DNA of 64,000 bases from Syncephalis fuscata (GCA_025786725.1 JAHLTZ010000002.1:310001-374000), one strand, 5' to 3'; counted from the first letter of the stretch, positions 49,530 to 61,326 are shown. Translations and numbers: made by a program. Notes: a model not told the origin generated them from the letters alone.

Positions 49530-49800
49530 CAAATATATATACTGAATATATGCGTACTGAATAATAAATCTACGATGATGAGTGTTTTAATGACTAATAT
49601 CACGCATCATCCACCATCATGTTCAATAGATTAAGTGTTATTAAAATAGTCGGGGTGGTAGGCAAATGCTGCAAATGTGTGGTTAGGTCCTACGAACCGT
49701 TGTCTCACTCAAGCTAATAAATCCAAATTCAAATGTTATTAAAATAGGCATTTGATCCCAAATCATATTAAATGACTAATGAATTGGTTAATTTAATGTA
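49530..49800. repeat. Dispersed repeat, paralogue of 32505-32690 (filled site)
   Basis: It aligns with 32505-32690 on both sides of an insertion at 49650-49734. The flanks share a CATGTTCAATAGAT block and an AAATCATAxTAAATGAxTAAT block. Confidence 0.6.
49636..49747. mobile_element. 85-bp insertion between 14-bp direct repeats
   Basis: TGTTATTAAAATAG occurs at 49636-49649 and again at 49734-49747; the sequence between them is GC-richer than its surroundings and absent from the paralogous site at 32.6 kb. On the minus strand it contains GGTTCGTAGGACC, loosely like a polymerase III B box. This looks like a target-site duplication from retroposition of a small RNA, or a short SINE. There is no poly(A) tail. 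Confidence 0.6.
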
Positions 49801-50128
49801 ATTCCATTAACATAAATAATATAAACAAATAAATCGCTAATAGTACTGCTAAAATAGAGCATACAACTAATTGCAGTATGTTAATATTTGCAAATAAAGT
49901 GTTTTTTTTTAACAATAGTAATAGTATGTGTTGTTTTAATCCTTTAAATAAAGCCGTAACAAACAACTGAACAACATGCAATCTTGATATGGCAATCAAC
50001 TTGTTATGCAATAGCTATTTAAATAGTAACTTGCTTCAATAACTAGAATAATAAAGCTAGTTCACCAGTTCTTCCTCGTACATTACGACTAATATCTATA
50101 GGCTACTATAATATATTTTAATTAAAGC

Positions 50129-51584
50129 AATAGCAAATTGAGTAGACAAATAAACAGTTTGTTTGGTTCATTAATTGCAAATAGTAATAATTTTGATTTT
50201 AACAAATAAAATGTTGCTGTTTTATTTGGTACCATAAGCTGCGTTTTATTAGCTTACAGTACTTTTAATCTCAAATCAAAACACTTTAGGCTTGCTTTTG
50301 TTTCTTCTGCTTAAGACGCAGTATACCAAATCCATATCTCACGACAGAAACAAACAGATAGATTGATGTAGCAACAATTAAAAGTATAAAGGCGTATAGA
50401 TCATAGTTGCCGGCTTTCCACCATGGCATGCGGAAATCCGCACTTTCGTGTGCTAGAATAGCACCGGGGATGGCGGCCAGCTCAACAAGATCAGCACCAC
50501 GATTGTGATCACGATTAGCCATATGAAACATACGCTGAAGACGGTTAATGTTGGTACGGATCTCTTTAGCTTCCTCCGATCCAGGTGATAGTAGTCGATG
50601 GAAGGCATCGCTCAAAGTGTCATGGCTAATCTCCTTCTTAGACAGCCATAAACCTGCTTTGTGTTCAGCCATTTTGTTTGCATTGATTAATTGATCACCA
50701 AAGCCTGGAAGGCCAAGAACTGGCACTCCAGCGTAAAGTGTTTCGTAAATAGAGCCGATACCGCAGTGTGTAACAAACAGCTGAGTAGATGGATGCGCTA
50801 ATACAGCACGCTGTGGTGCATTATCAAGCAGACGAATTACTGGATGCTTTCCAGAACGCATATCCTCAACACTATGGTCGACACCATCAATGGTAATTGT
50901 TTGCGGTATCGATTCTTTGTTATCAGCTGTCCGCACTAATCCCCAGATAACACCGTCAAGCAGACCATCTCTATGAGCAGCAAGCAACGAATAAAGTATT
51001 TTTGAAACACGATGAATTGGCAAAACAGAGGCAGTCCCAAATCCTACATAAACGGTGCGTTTATGGGTATCCAAGAATTCGGCAAGCTCGTCAGGCAGTG
51101 CTTCAACGGCATTTGATATGTGCGGACCAATCATAAATGTGTTGGATGGCAAAGGTTGAGGCGTCTACACAAACATCATTAGGTATTATTAAAAGCGCAA
51201 TCGTGCCATTACCTCAAAGCCAATAAAGCTATTAACCAATATAAATCCGTGCCTCCAAAGATCCGCGAATCCACTGTATGGTGCAATACCTGCCTTGGAC
51301 ATTGTGACCTCTCTTTTTTTCAAAATTTCTTTTATAGCAAAAAATACTTTTCCAGGCAAAATAATTTTGTCGTATAGACGATCAATAAAGCCTACATTCT
51401 CATATGTGGGCGGCATAGGCTGCATGTTGTTTGGTATATAAGGTTGCACCCCATGGCCTAGATATTACATTGTTACATATAATTACATTCTTTCTAATAC
51501 ACTTACCATATGTTCCCAACATATGTACGGTAATGACAAACGGACAGCCAACATCATGTGCAGCATCAACACAAGCAGGATTGC
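50129..51584 (-). repeat. Arm 2 of the inverted duplication
   Basis: Reverse complement of 1-1456, same length, with at least five substitutions. This arm continues to the right into the 5' half of the glycosyltransferase gene, which in the other arm lies outside the window. Confidence 0.92.
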
Positions 51585-52092
51585 TAAAGTCGCATATGAT
51601 CACGTCAGCCGAGTTGTCACGAATCCATTGACGATAGAATTGAACATTTTCAACGTAGTTTTGCATGAGCATGTCAAGCACCCAATTAATTAAGTCCGTT
51701 AATTTCATTTCTTCATCGGAAAATAAAGCCTGACGAGACATTTCTAAAAACATAGCTTTATCCATTGGATTGGCGCCCATATCTACAGGACGTAACATAG
51801 GATGGTCCTTCAGCCACGAAGCTAACGTATCGTTGTAGCCAGCAAATGCTACTTTATGGCCGCGTGCAGCCAGGACATCACCTATAGATAGCTGGGGCGC
51901 TGCATGGGACTTGGTGCCCATCGCAGTGCTAATAAGAACATTCAACGGACGGCTGCCGAAGCTGGCGGGTGTTGGCCCAGAAGTATTCTGCTTGGTTGGT
52001 GCATTTACGTTTTTAGCGGATATATACGCTGACTTAGAACACAATATACAACTAAGTGCAAGAAAACAAAATAGCAACTTTTTACAAAGCAT
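50286..52092 (-). CDS. UDP-glycosyltransferase, complete copy
   Basis: The full-length version of the gene cut at the left edge. Exons: 51507-52092, 51213-51457 and 50286-51164; 569 residues. I place the start at the ATG at 52092, which gives an immediate signal peptide (MLCKKLLFCFLALSCILCS); an in-frame ATG at 52155 would put 21 residues in front of it. The N-terminal acceptor-binding half contains NVLISTAMGTKSHAAPQLS and GHKVAFAG, the usual GT1 Rossmann start, and VIICDFSNPACVDAAHDVG. The C-terminal half has THCGIGSIYETLYAGVPVLG and FGDQ. A membrane helix and a basic tail close the protein, as in ER-anchored UGTs. Both introns have the same positions and lengths as in the other copy. Confidence 0.93.
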
Positions 52093-52784
52093 ATTGCAGT
52101 AACCAACGAATAAACAGTAAAAAGAGCAGTTGGACTCAATTCCTTGATAATCCATTTCTTTTTAAAGGCAATGTTCACTCTGGTAAACCTCGTGTTTATC
52201 GTTACACCAACGTCGGCATAACATGTACGGTTGCAACGTCATGCTGATGATGAGTCAATATGAATAATCTATTAGTGTAAAAATATGCTATAATATGGTA
52301 CAATATTTAATATCACGAATGCCCGTATTTTATTGTATCTAAAGCGTAAAGTAATTTTATAGCTAATTGAATATAAGAGTATATATATTAATGAATGTTA
52401 TACCAAAAATCATCAATAAAATTTTGTAATTGAGTGACGTAACCTTTGACGTTACACTATCCACATTCATTGATATGACAGCTGTCAAAATAAAATGATT
52501 ACATATAAAAACAATATAATCGTAATTACTATTTTTGTAATTAAATCATTATATTGCAACCACTATGCTTAACTATTTATTAAATGAAATATCAGTATTA
52601 GCATTTATAAACTTAAAATACAGTAGGTTATTTTCTGGCCTTAATAATTAAACAAAAATACAAGCTACATGATAGCAACTGCATAATGATAATATCATAC
52701 TAATAACAATATTTATTGTATTAAAGTCAGACTATTTGGTTGCACTTAGTTTAACTTTTCACCAATAATTGATTGTGTAAATGC

Positions 52785-53500
52785 CTACAGCTTATCATTT
52801 AATTCGGTGCTTTGAACATACTGGGATGATGTGGCTAGTTTTCCATAAGGAACAAAATATTGGCCGTTGTAGCCTTTCTTTCTAACTTCATCTGATGTGA
52901 TGACATAGAGGAAAGTAGCGCGCCATCCGCCGTAGAAAGGCCTGAGCAAAAGAAAAATATACTAAACAACAGATTCCAATTCAGCCAAGAGAATTATATC
53001 CGTTTCGTCCAATTTCTGACCTAACTACGCCTGGATGCAGTGAGTTGGCTAGCACGGTTGGTTTGCCATTCTTGGCTACCTCTTTGCAAAATAATTTGCT
53101 GTTAGAATGCAAGCTAATTTGGAGTGGCCATATGCCTTAATGGTGTTGTATGATTCTTATTATTAACCTTGGCTATGGTAAGTCGAATACCATTGGTATA
53201 GGTTTATTGATGCATCGTGCTTGACGTAAACACAATGTAAGAAGGCTCTTCAGCTGTGCGGCTGCTTTCAATAGTAGAAGATAAACGCTGTATAAACAGC
53301 GCTGGCCCCAAATGGTTGACGGCAAAGCGCAATTCGATACCATTGTCAGCCAGTGTAACGGTACCATCGAAATACCAGTATTATTAACAAGGATGTTGAT
53401 GCAAGGCTCGACTTCTAAAAGCTTTTTTTGCAGCAATATCCACTTGTTTAAGATTAGCAAGATTGAGATGCAAAAAGTGGATATCTGGCAGTTTAACTTA
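52785..53500 (-). pseudogene. Short-chain dehydrogenase fragment, 5' end missing
   Basis: On the minus strand I read LPDIHFLHLNLANLKQVDIA, INILVNNTGI (NNAG motif), LADNGIELRFAVNHLGPALF, YIVFTSS, AYGHSKLACILTANYFAKEV (catalytic YxxxK as YGHSK), LANSLHPGVVRSEIGRNG and a C-terminus FYGGWRATFLYV to the stop at 52785. The segments lie in several frames joined by one-base breaks near T and A runs, and no good splice donor follows RNG. The N-terminal nucleotide-binding TGxxxGxG exon is absent; the upstream DNA is non-coding and soon enters a repeat (53863). It is probably a truncated relic of an SDR or retinol-dehydrogenase-like gene. Confidence 0.65.
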
Positions 53501-53862
53501 ATAGGCATGATGATGAAAAGAATAAAAGTAGTGTTTGTTTATAGCAATACAAGCATATAATATACATATATTACCATAGTTAAGTGTATCAGTGTTGTGT
53601 AATAGGCTAATATTTACTTTACTCCCCCCGCCAGGGCAGTAAATCTCTTTACGCAATCAATTGTAATGATTTAGATAGTTGACGAGTTGATTAGATTAAA
53701 TTGTGTTTAAATGATCATTCACAATAAATACTAATATAATATAATAAAATTATTATTTCCATAAAATAGAATTGATTAAATATAACAGAACATTGTATCA
53801 GTAATAATATTAAACATTTAAACAAAAAATGTAACATACTATTTGATTTCATTGAAACATTT

Positions 53863-54315
53863 GAGGCCAATTGTTGTTGTTGGCCATGCATAGGAAAATT
53901 GATTGAATGTTAATAGAAGCCATTGATTGCGATTCCATGCCATTCTGCATGTGTTGTTGCATCTATTTACATCATTGATTATTACGTCTGAATGGTTTCT
54001 TCTATTTTCTAATATTCTATTATTGTATTTTGGGTATATTTGTGATGTAAGATCAAGATTAATATAATTATTATAAATGTCGTTTATTAAACAGTCACTT
54101 CCCCTATAGCCAATCTGACTAAATAAATGGTATTTTTAACGATTAATATCATAATGACAATGTATATATTAAAGCAATAATGAAGATAATTAATTGATTA
54201 TATCATTGTGTTAATAATTACACATGAATTAATTAATGTTGGATGTAATATTATACATGTTATAGTAATGAAATGAGTAAATAAAAATGTGAGAGTTAAA
54301 GTACGGCGCTCCGTG
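53863..54315. repeat. Repeat element copy 3, partial
   Basis: A direct copy of 2921-3410 at about 95%, beginning at GAGGCCAATTGTTGTTG and ending at the AGTxAAAGTACxG motif. The first two thirds of the element are missing. Confidence 0.75.
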
Positions 54316-54470
54316 TAATAATAATAATTTTAATATATTATAGAAAAATAAAAATAATTGATCTATATAAAACATTTACAAAGATTACTAAAATATACAA
54401 GTGAATCTAAAATATAACAGCTTTATATAGTTAAGCAAACAAATTGTTTATTAATATGATTCAATTATAA

Positions 54471-56012
54471 TTAAATCTTAAGATACCATCCTCGACTATC
54501 CATAAGCATGGCCATTGGAACGTACAATAACGATACCCATACTCCAGACCATACCAAACTGTTAAGGCGCATTGGCAACCAACTAGCAAATACATACTGG
54601 AATGTAACAGACCATAGACTTCTCTCTTCTCCATTAGCACCGGGTGCAATTGGAATAGACATGACACTGGCAGCAATCAGTTCAGAGGCCATATAGATGG
54701 CGAGTGGATTCTTGCCGACAGCAAGACAAGCATTCAAAAATAGCTTCGTTGGTTTGGCTACAATAGCCGATGCACTTTCGCTTAATCGAACATAGTCAAC
54801 GACATATGTCATTGTAGCAAGTTCCATCAGTGATATTGAGCCGGCGAATAAAGTAAATGTTGGTGTCCAAAGCGGCTTGCTAATAGGAATGACTGGATTG
54901 AACAAATAAGCAATTAAAGCAAATCCAGCCGATAATAAAGACCAAGACGAGATATGCTGGAGTTGACCAAACGAGCTACGTAGCGCTGTACGAGCACCCA
55001 TCACCTGTATACCAACACGTACACCAAGATAGCAGCTTAGCACTGCAGTCACGTGTGAAAGACTGCCTTCTGGATCAAACGACTTGCCCTGGTAGTTGTG
55101 TTCTGGTCCAAAGATATGCGAATCAAAGTAGGACTCGACAGAACACTCCATATCAAAATGGCCACGACCACAGCCGGGTACATTCACACCAAACGTTAGG
55201 CCAAGCCAAATGGCAAGTGCCGTTGCGGGAAATATCGTATTAAATGCTAGATGGCGCTGGGCCCGTTTTGTGCGATGTAACATGGTTTTAACAGCGCCTT
55301 GCGTTTCGCCATCACAATCTTCAGGTTCTTCTGTCGTTGGTGGTATATCCGGCCGAAGCCATGCAAATGCACCGGCACACACAGCGTAAGCTATACCTAA
55401 GCGCTGCAACACACCGGCCGGTCGCCAATGAGACGCAATATTGGGTGTTGTAAAGGGAAAGTTTGTAATGAACATGCCAAGTAGGATTAATAACGAAGAA
55501 CGTTTCATAATACGCACAGCGACCTGCATCCCCGTGCCTTTAAGCCGACGGCCGGCCAATGGTACAGCAAGCCCCATAACAAAGAGAAAATTGGGAAAAA
55601 CGGAGTCAGCAATCGAGAAGCCAAGCCATTCAGGATGTAACAAATAGGAGAAGGCTTCATCTTCAATTTGGTAGTTCACGAGAATCATTAGGCAAACGGT
55701 AAAGCCACGCAATACATCGAGCGATACGAGTCGACCGTTACCACCATCACCGGCGGGAGGATTGGGCGCAGTTGATGGTGGTGGCAATACGGCTTCTGTG
55801 TCATCCGTCATTTCAGGATTTGTGTAATAATCATTTGTTTTTTCATTAAGAACAGTATGGTTGTTGGCTGTCTCTGATATTATGATGGTGGTGTTTTCTT
55901 GCTGTTCCGACCGCGTCACATTTTCATTAATGACTGCAGTAGCCTCAATGGATGGCGACGACGGACTAGTTGTGACGGCGGTGGTAGAGGCGGCCATCGT
56001 TGGATCAGCCAT
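54471..56012 (-). CDS. HGSNAT-like multi-span acyltransferase
   Basis: Similar to heparan-alpha-glucosaminide N-acetyltransferase and the related bacterial DUF5009/YeiB-type proteins: about ten membrane helices that move an acetyl group across a membrane. A single exon of 513 residues. An N-terminal Ser/Thr/Asn-rich region of about 90 residues precedes the family start RLVSLDVLRGFTVCLMILVN (RxxSLDxxRG motif), WLGFSIADSVFPNFLFVMGL, RPAGVLQRLGIAYAVCAGAF and PLAIYMASELIA. A luminal loop carries CGRGHFDMECSVESYFDSHI-like sequence and GPEHNYQGKSFDPEGSLSH, where the human enzyme also has a conserved DPEG. Fungal substrate unknown. Frame intact. Confidence 0.88.
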   Translation of the reverse strand: MADPTMAASTTAVTTSPSSPSIEATAVINENVTRSEQQENTTIIISETANNHTVLNEKTNDYYTNPEMTDDTEAVLPPPSTAPNPPAGDGGNGRLVSLDVLRGFTVCLMILVNYQIEDEAFSYLLHPEWLGFSIADSVFPNFLFVMGLAVPLAGRRLKGTGMQVAVRIMKRSSLLILLGMFITNFPFTTPNIASHWRPAGVLQRLGIAYAVCAGAFAWLRPDIPPTTEEPEDCDGETQGAVKTMLHRTKRAQRHLAFNTIFPATALAIWLGLTFGVNVPGCGRGHFDMECSVESYFDSHIFGPEHNYQGKSFDPEGSLSHVTAVLSCYLGVRVGIQVMGARTALRSSFGQLQHISSWSLLSAGFALIAYLFNPVIPISKPLWTPTFTLFAGSISLMELATMTYVVDYVRLSESASAIVAKPTKLFLNACLAVGKNPLAIYMASELIAASVMSIPIAPGANGEERSLWSVTFQYVFASWLPMRLNSLVWSGVWVSLLYVPMAMLMDSRGWYLKI

Positions 56013-56255
56013 AGTAAAAAATCTTTACGGTGGTTATTACAATAAGCAAGTTAGAAAAAGAATAAAATCAAGTCGTTAACTGTGTCCAAACAATTCATAC
56101 ATACGTTAGAGGAGAAAAAAAGAAAGGGGTACTTTTTCTACTTGGTAACATTAAGTAGCGGATCCTTTACAATAAATAGATGAATCCTGTGTTTTTTTTG
56201 TTGTATGTAACCCTACCAACCGGTTACTGCACTATACTACATGGCATGGGCATGT

Positions 56256-56330
56256 GACTGTATAGAATATTCTACAGTTGCGCAATAGATATCATTTATT
56301 AAAATTGTCCAATGCAAATAAAACGTCATG
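56256..56330. repeat. Diverged echo of the SPX-SerB gene 3' end
   Basis: The segment 56256-56330 aligns with 56842-56915, the last codons and 3' flank of the phosphatase gene; both contain TATAGAATATTCTA, then a CATTTATTA block and an AATGCAAATxAAA block. It suggests a local duplication whose coding part has been lost. Confidence 0.55.
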
Positions 56331-56904
56331 TGGGAAGAATGTGCACGGTGTCAGTAGCCTGTTTGCAGAGTCATTAAACAAAATAAGAAACATGACTGCA
56401 AAGCAGTTGAATTGTGGAGACAACAATGAATTTTATAACAACAATGCTTATTATAGTTTTTAGCTATTCTTTCTATTATATTCATTAATTTAAGGAGGAT
56501 AGAAGTGTAAAGAAATACTGATGTAAATGTCTATAATAAACAACAATGACTATAATAGTTTTCGGCTTAATACTTGCATAATAAAACATTTAATTTTGAT
56601 TACTTTACTACGTTTTTATATCAATTCCATTGCTTTATTTTACGTAAAGGCTCTACATAGCATATTAAACTCATTTGTTCTACACATACATGTACAATAC
56701 ACAATAGTTTTTTAGTTAACTATTGCTTTATTTCTAGTACCTATAAGAGTAATTGACTAAAACTTGGATTACAAAATTTATACGTTGCGTGACCATCAGG
56801 TCTATTATTGCTACACCATGAAAGTAGCAATATGAACACACGACTCTATAGAATATTCTAATGTTACGCAACCAATGTCATTTATTAGAATCGTTTAATG
56901 CAAA

Positions 56905-59119
56905 TTAAATGTCATATAGCTGTCGTGCATCCCCATCTGTATAACCTAGCAGGTAGAGCACATATTTGAGACTTTTTTGGTTAATACGTGCTCTTGCCTG
57001 TTCTTGTACGCGAGGCTTAGCATCGAATGCGATGCCTAGGCCAGCCTTGGCCAGCATCCATAAGTCATTGGCACCATCTCCCACAGCGACTACTTGGTCA
57101 AGTGACACCGATTCTGCCTGAGCAATGACTTCAAGTAGCTCAGCCTTGCGTTCCCCATTAACGATGGGTCCCACAGTCTCTCCAGTCAATGACTGGCCAT
57201 CTGGTGTCGTCTTTAGCTAATACGTCATGGTTTGCATTACCAATTAATTATCGGCATGGCTGGCCATCATTTCTAGTACTCACCTGGTTGGCAAATGCAT
57301 AATCGAGACCCAGTTCATTTTTGACAAAAGTTGCAAGTGGCATAAATCCACCTAAATAAAATGGTGTTAGATTAGAAAAGGTAAATAAATTAATATTAAA
57401 ATATCTACCAGAAATAACCGCCAACTTGAATCCAAGTCGTTTAAGTGCTCTACATAGATAGTGTGCGCCCTCTGTAAACGTCAGTTGATCTCGAACTTGT
57501 GCGAGTACTGAAGTTGGCGTGCCTTTCAGTAGTGCAACACGACGACGTAATGATTCGTTAAAATCAATCTCTCCATTCATTGCTGCCTCAGTGATAGCCT
57601 ATAATTATAATGATATATTAGCGTTTATCATTTAATTGCTACATTATTGTGACTGTTATTCAGCGCAATTACTAACCGCTACTTTGTCCATAACACCGGC
57701 ATGTCGTGCAATCTCATCGATAACCTCTTGTTGAATAAGTGTTGAATCCATATCAAATACCACAAGTCGCTTGTTTCTTCTGAATACATTATGCTGCTGT
57801 AGAGCAACATCTGTGGCGTGTTGTGTACTTAGCTGGAACAGCTTTTCACGTAGTGCAACAAGATCAACATCATTAGGTACACTGAGCTGATAGTCAGCAC
57901 AGCACACACGGCCAGCATTGAGACGGGACATCTTCTCGACGGAAATACGTTCGGCAAGTAGTAGTTTCGTCCAATCGTTAAGAAACGTTGCTGTAAGACC
58001 ATGTCGATTCAGTACAGTAGCTGCATATTTAACACGTCCAGCATAAGGTGCTTCCTCAATCGACTGAGTAATGGCTGAATGATCGCTGTTATGCGGTTCA
58101 AACTGTAATTGGGCATCCCATTGGCGTGCGGCTTCAGCCAGATCGCGGAATAGCTCGACCCGTTCATCGGTAAGCCGTAGTAGTGCAGCAAATGTTACTT
58201 GATGATAAAGACGACTCAACATGAAATCTTCAACGTCGGCCGCATAACGAGCTGCACAATCGAGTACACAGCCAATGATGTCGGTACCGTGCGGACCTGA
58301 CATAGTAACTAATATACGCTGGTGAGGCAGTTGCGACGCAGGTGGAAACCAGTTCTTGCGCTCATCGTTACCCATTCGTTCTACGATTGAGTTTGATGGC
58401 AATAGCGCATCGGCCACTTCTTCAACGGCATTTGGCACAGTTGTAGTAATTGAAGGGTCAACCGTGGCTGCAGCGACTGCTTGTTCCGCTGCTTGTACAG
58501 CTGAAATGGTGGGCGCAATAGCACTGGCCACAATGCTGGCATCATGGGCCTGATCAACTGTCGTCTTTATACTTTCCAATAAACGTTGCTTCCACGTACT
58601 TAGTGGCTGAAAACGTACAAGTGGCGTCACAGCAATACGTAATAAATAAGTTTCGCCTAAACATAGGCCCGTATAACGATCGTGCTTTTTTAATATCTTG
58701 GTAATGGCCGTGTAGTTAAGAAATGCGAATGACTCGACCTGTACAATACAACGCAACGCATCTGATGTTGTAAGCTTGTTAGCTGCAAATGCCTCGGCTG
58801 CTTTCGCCACTTGATAGCAAACATGCTCGGAAGCACGCGCCACTTCCGTATCCAATTGATGGAAGAACTGCGGTACCGTTTGCTGAAGCGTCGTTAACCT
58901 TGTGGCTAATTGCGTGCCAAATGACTCTTTAGCCAGTTCGGGCCCGTCTAGCTTGCTGTTCGCCGTATTGGTGGGCAATAGCGCGTTGAGGTGTAGCGAA
59001 CCAGGCTGCAACTTCTCTTTAATAAACCGTTTAAGATACGTATAATTGACACACGCTGCCTTCCAGCTATCTTCCGGCAGCAATTCCTTACGCTCTTCTA
59101 AATACTTTGCAAACTTCAT
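56905..59119 (-). CDS. SER2: Phosphoserine phosphatase with N-terminal SPX domain
   Basis: The C-terminal half is a SerB-type HAD phosphatase: the last step of serine synthesis, phosphoserine to serine plus phosphate. Exons: 57677-59119, 57409-57598, 57284-57351 and 56905-57216; 670 residues. Residues 1-160 form an SPX domain: MKFAKYLEE, NYTYLKRFIK (Tyr26 and Lys30 at canonical spacing) and LNYTAITKILKKHDR (Lys141, Lys144, Lys145), the residues that bind inositol pyrophosphates in Vtc and plant SPX proteins. A 100-residue Ala/Ser/Thr linker follows, then an ACT-like region (about 267-340, ILVTMSGPHGTDIIG). The HAD core has VVFDMDSTL (Asp456, Asp458), VISGGFMPLA, the RKAELL lysine and VGDGANDLWML. 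SPX, ACT and the first HAD motif all sit within one uninterrupted exon of 481 codons, so this is a true fusion. Ordinary SER2 proteins are 300-450 residues. It is divergent from PRO2. Confidence 0.92.
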
Positions 59120-59578
59120 GTTCTTTAGCAGCTACAAATGAAAAAGAAAATAAAGCAACGAGAAAGTATGACTGTGCGAATCTAATAAGCTATTCCAACG
59201 CCGATTTCATATCATTTAATCTAACATCTGATTCTATTGATTAACACTTAATCGACAGTCTATTTAGCATCCCTATTTGTTTATTGCTAGCTATACAGTT
59301 AATGTTTAATAACAATATTTCCTTTATTTCTTTCTTTTAATTAGTGTTAACTAGTTATCTAATTAGCACTTGATAAAAATAACAAGTCTAATCAATCAAC
59401 GATTTATTTAATTTACTATCCACTTATTGACATATATTTAATCAATAAATGATAGTAATAAATCTTGATTCGATATTTTTATTAATACTAATCGTCATTA
59501 TTATTATTTATTGAAACATATCATCGTATTACTAGCTATTTCTACTCCCTTTGAATCTATCGACTAACTTTACAAACT

Positions 59579-61326
59579 ATGGCTACACCAGCTGCTGTAA
59601 CTGAGCCACTAAGTGTGGTTGATATTGCTCGTAATGCTCGTCTAGCTTCTACTGAATTACAATCGGTAACTGGTGCCACTAAATCACTGGCGTTGAAGCA
59701 TATTCAAGCGGCGTTGCTTAGACATAAAGCAACCATTATTGCTGCCAATCAACGCGACAAAGAAGTAGGTAGCGGTGGTGGCAGAGAAAGAATACAACCT
59801 CTAATACTAACAACGACGTATACAATAACAGCTTGCAAAGATCGAGGTGGATGCAGGTCGGTTATCGGCCTCACTATTCAAACGACTCGATATCGAAGGA
59901 ACCAATGAGGAGAAGTTTATGACTATGGTTGAAGGGGTGGCCGATGTCGATAAACTAGAGGATCCAACTGGCAAGTATAGTGTTAATGTAGAAGGGGACC
60001 AGTCAACGTATTACTAACTACTCGTCGGGTTGTAGGTCGAGTAAGTATGGCGACCAAATTGGACGACAATCTCGAATTGTATCGTGTAGCCTGTCCTGTT
60101 GGTGTTTTATTAGTTATTTTTGAGGCACGTCCTGAGGTGGCAGTTAATATTTCAGCATTGGCCATTAAGTCGGGTAAATAATAGTATTATTTAGTATTGG
60201 CACATTTATCAAATGTCTAATACAAACACTAGGTAATGCGGTAATTCTTAAGGGTGGCAAAGAGGCTACTCATACACTACAAGCACTGAATATCTGTTTA
60301 AGAGAAGCGCTTAATGACTTGCCAGCTGAACATTCCATTCCAGCGGATGCCGTCCAACTAGTATCAAAACGTGAAGAGATTGCCGAACTGTTAGATCAAG
60401 ATAAATACATTGATATGGTTATTCCTCGTGGTTCCAATTCGTTGGTTCGTCATATTCAAAATAATACACGGTAAGTGGTCATGAGTCTTGTTTACTGGTA
60501 ATTAATACTAATCCTTGGTTATAGTATTCCAGTATTGGGACATGCTGATGGACTATGTTCTATTTTTATTGATGAATCGGCCGATATCGATAAAACGATT
60601 AATGTTGTATTAGATGCTAAAGTACGTAACAGTGCACTATTGCCGTATTTAATACTTACTCTATGTATAGCTTAGCTATCCTGCTGCATGCAATTCAACT
60701 GAGACACTGCTTGTTCATGCTAAAGCTGCTGAACGTGTATTGCCGTCCTTGGGTGCGGCACTTTATGCACAGCAAGTACAATTACGTGCCGATGATACTT
60801 CACGTCGTTATTTGCCTGTACCCGGCAATCCTCAACTATTAAAACCAATTGCTGATGAAGATGATGATACGGAGTTCTTAGATGCCATTCTTGCCGTAAG
60901 AGTGGTTGGCTCATTGACCGATGCCATTTCACACATCAATACACATGGCTCAAAACATACAGATGCTATCATGACTGAGGAGAGGGCAAATGCCGAACAG
61001 TTTATGACTCAAGTGGATGCAGCAGGTGTCTACTGGAATGCATCAACTCGATTTGCCGATGGATTCCGTTATGGATTCGGTACAGAAATTGGCGTAAGTT
61101 TTGTTTTGTAAAATGTAGACCATATAGACTTATATACTATGGATAGGTAAGCACGAATAAGACACATGCTCGTGGGCCGGTTGGTTTAGAAGGACTTGTT
61201 ATTTACAAATATCGCGTTTACGGCAACGGACAGGCATCGGCCGCGTATGGCGTGGGAGAGGGCAAGCGACGCTATTTACACGATGCCATTCCATTGGAAA
61301 CATGCGAGAATCGTTTCCGTAAATAA
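59579..61326 (+). CDS. PRO2: Gamma-glutamyl phosphate reductase (proline biosynthesis)
   Basis: It reduces gamma-glutamyl phosphate to glutamate semialdehyde with NADPH, the second step of proline synthesis. Seven exons: 59579-59764, 59832-59970, 60036-60173, 60233-60470, 60525-60621, 60671-61093 and 61147-61326. Motifs: [53 protein letters not shown], the catalytic cysteine in [52 protein letters not shown] and [17 protein letters not shown]. The second intron (59971-60035) begins GCAAGT, a GC-AG intron with a TACTAAC branch site. The frame is intact and the length is normal. The start is 459 bp from the divergent SPX-SerB start. Confidence 0.96.

Noticed and set aside
49650-49734. tRNA gene in the 85-bp insert
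   Set aside because: Length fits, but no acceptor stem or canonical T loop can be folded on either strand.
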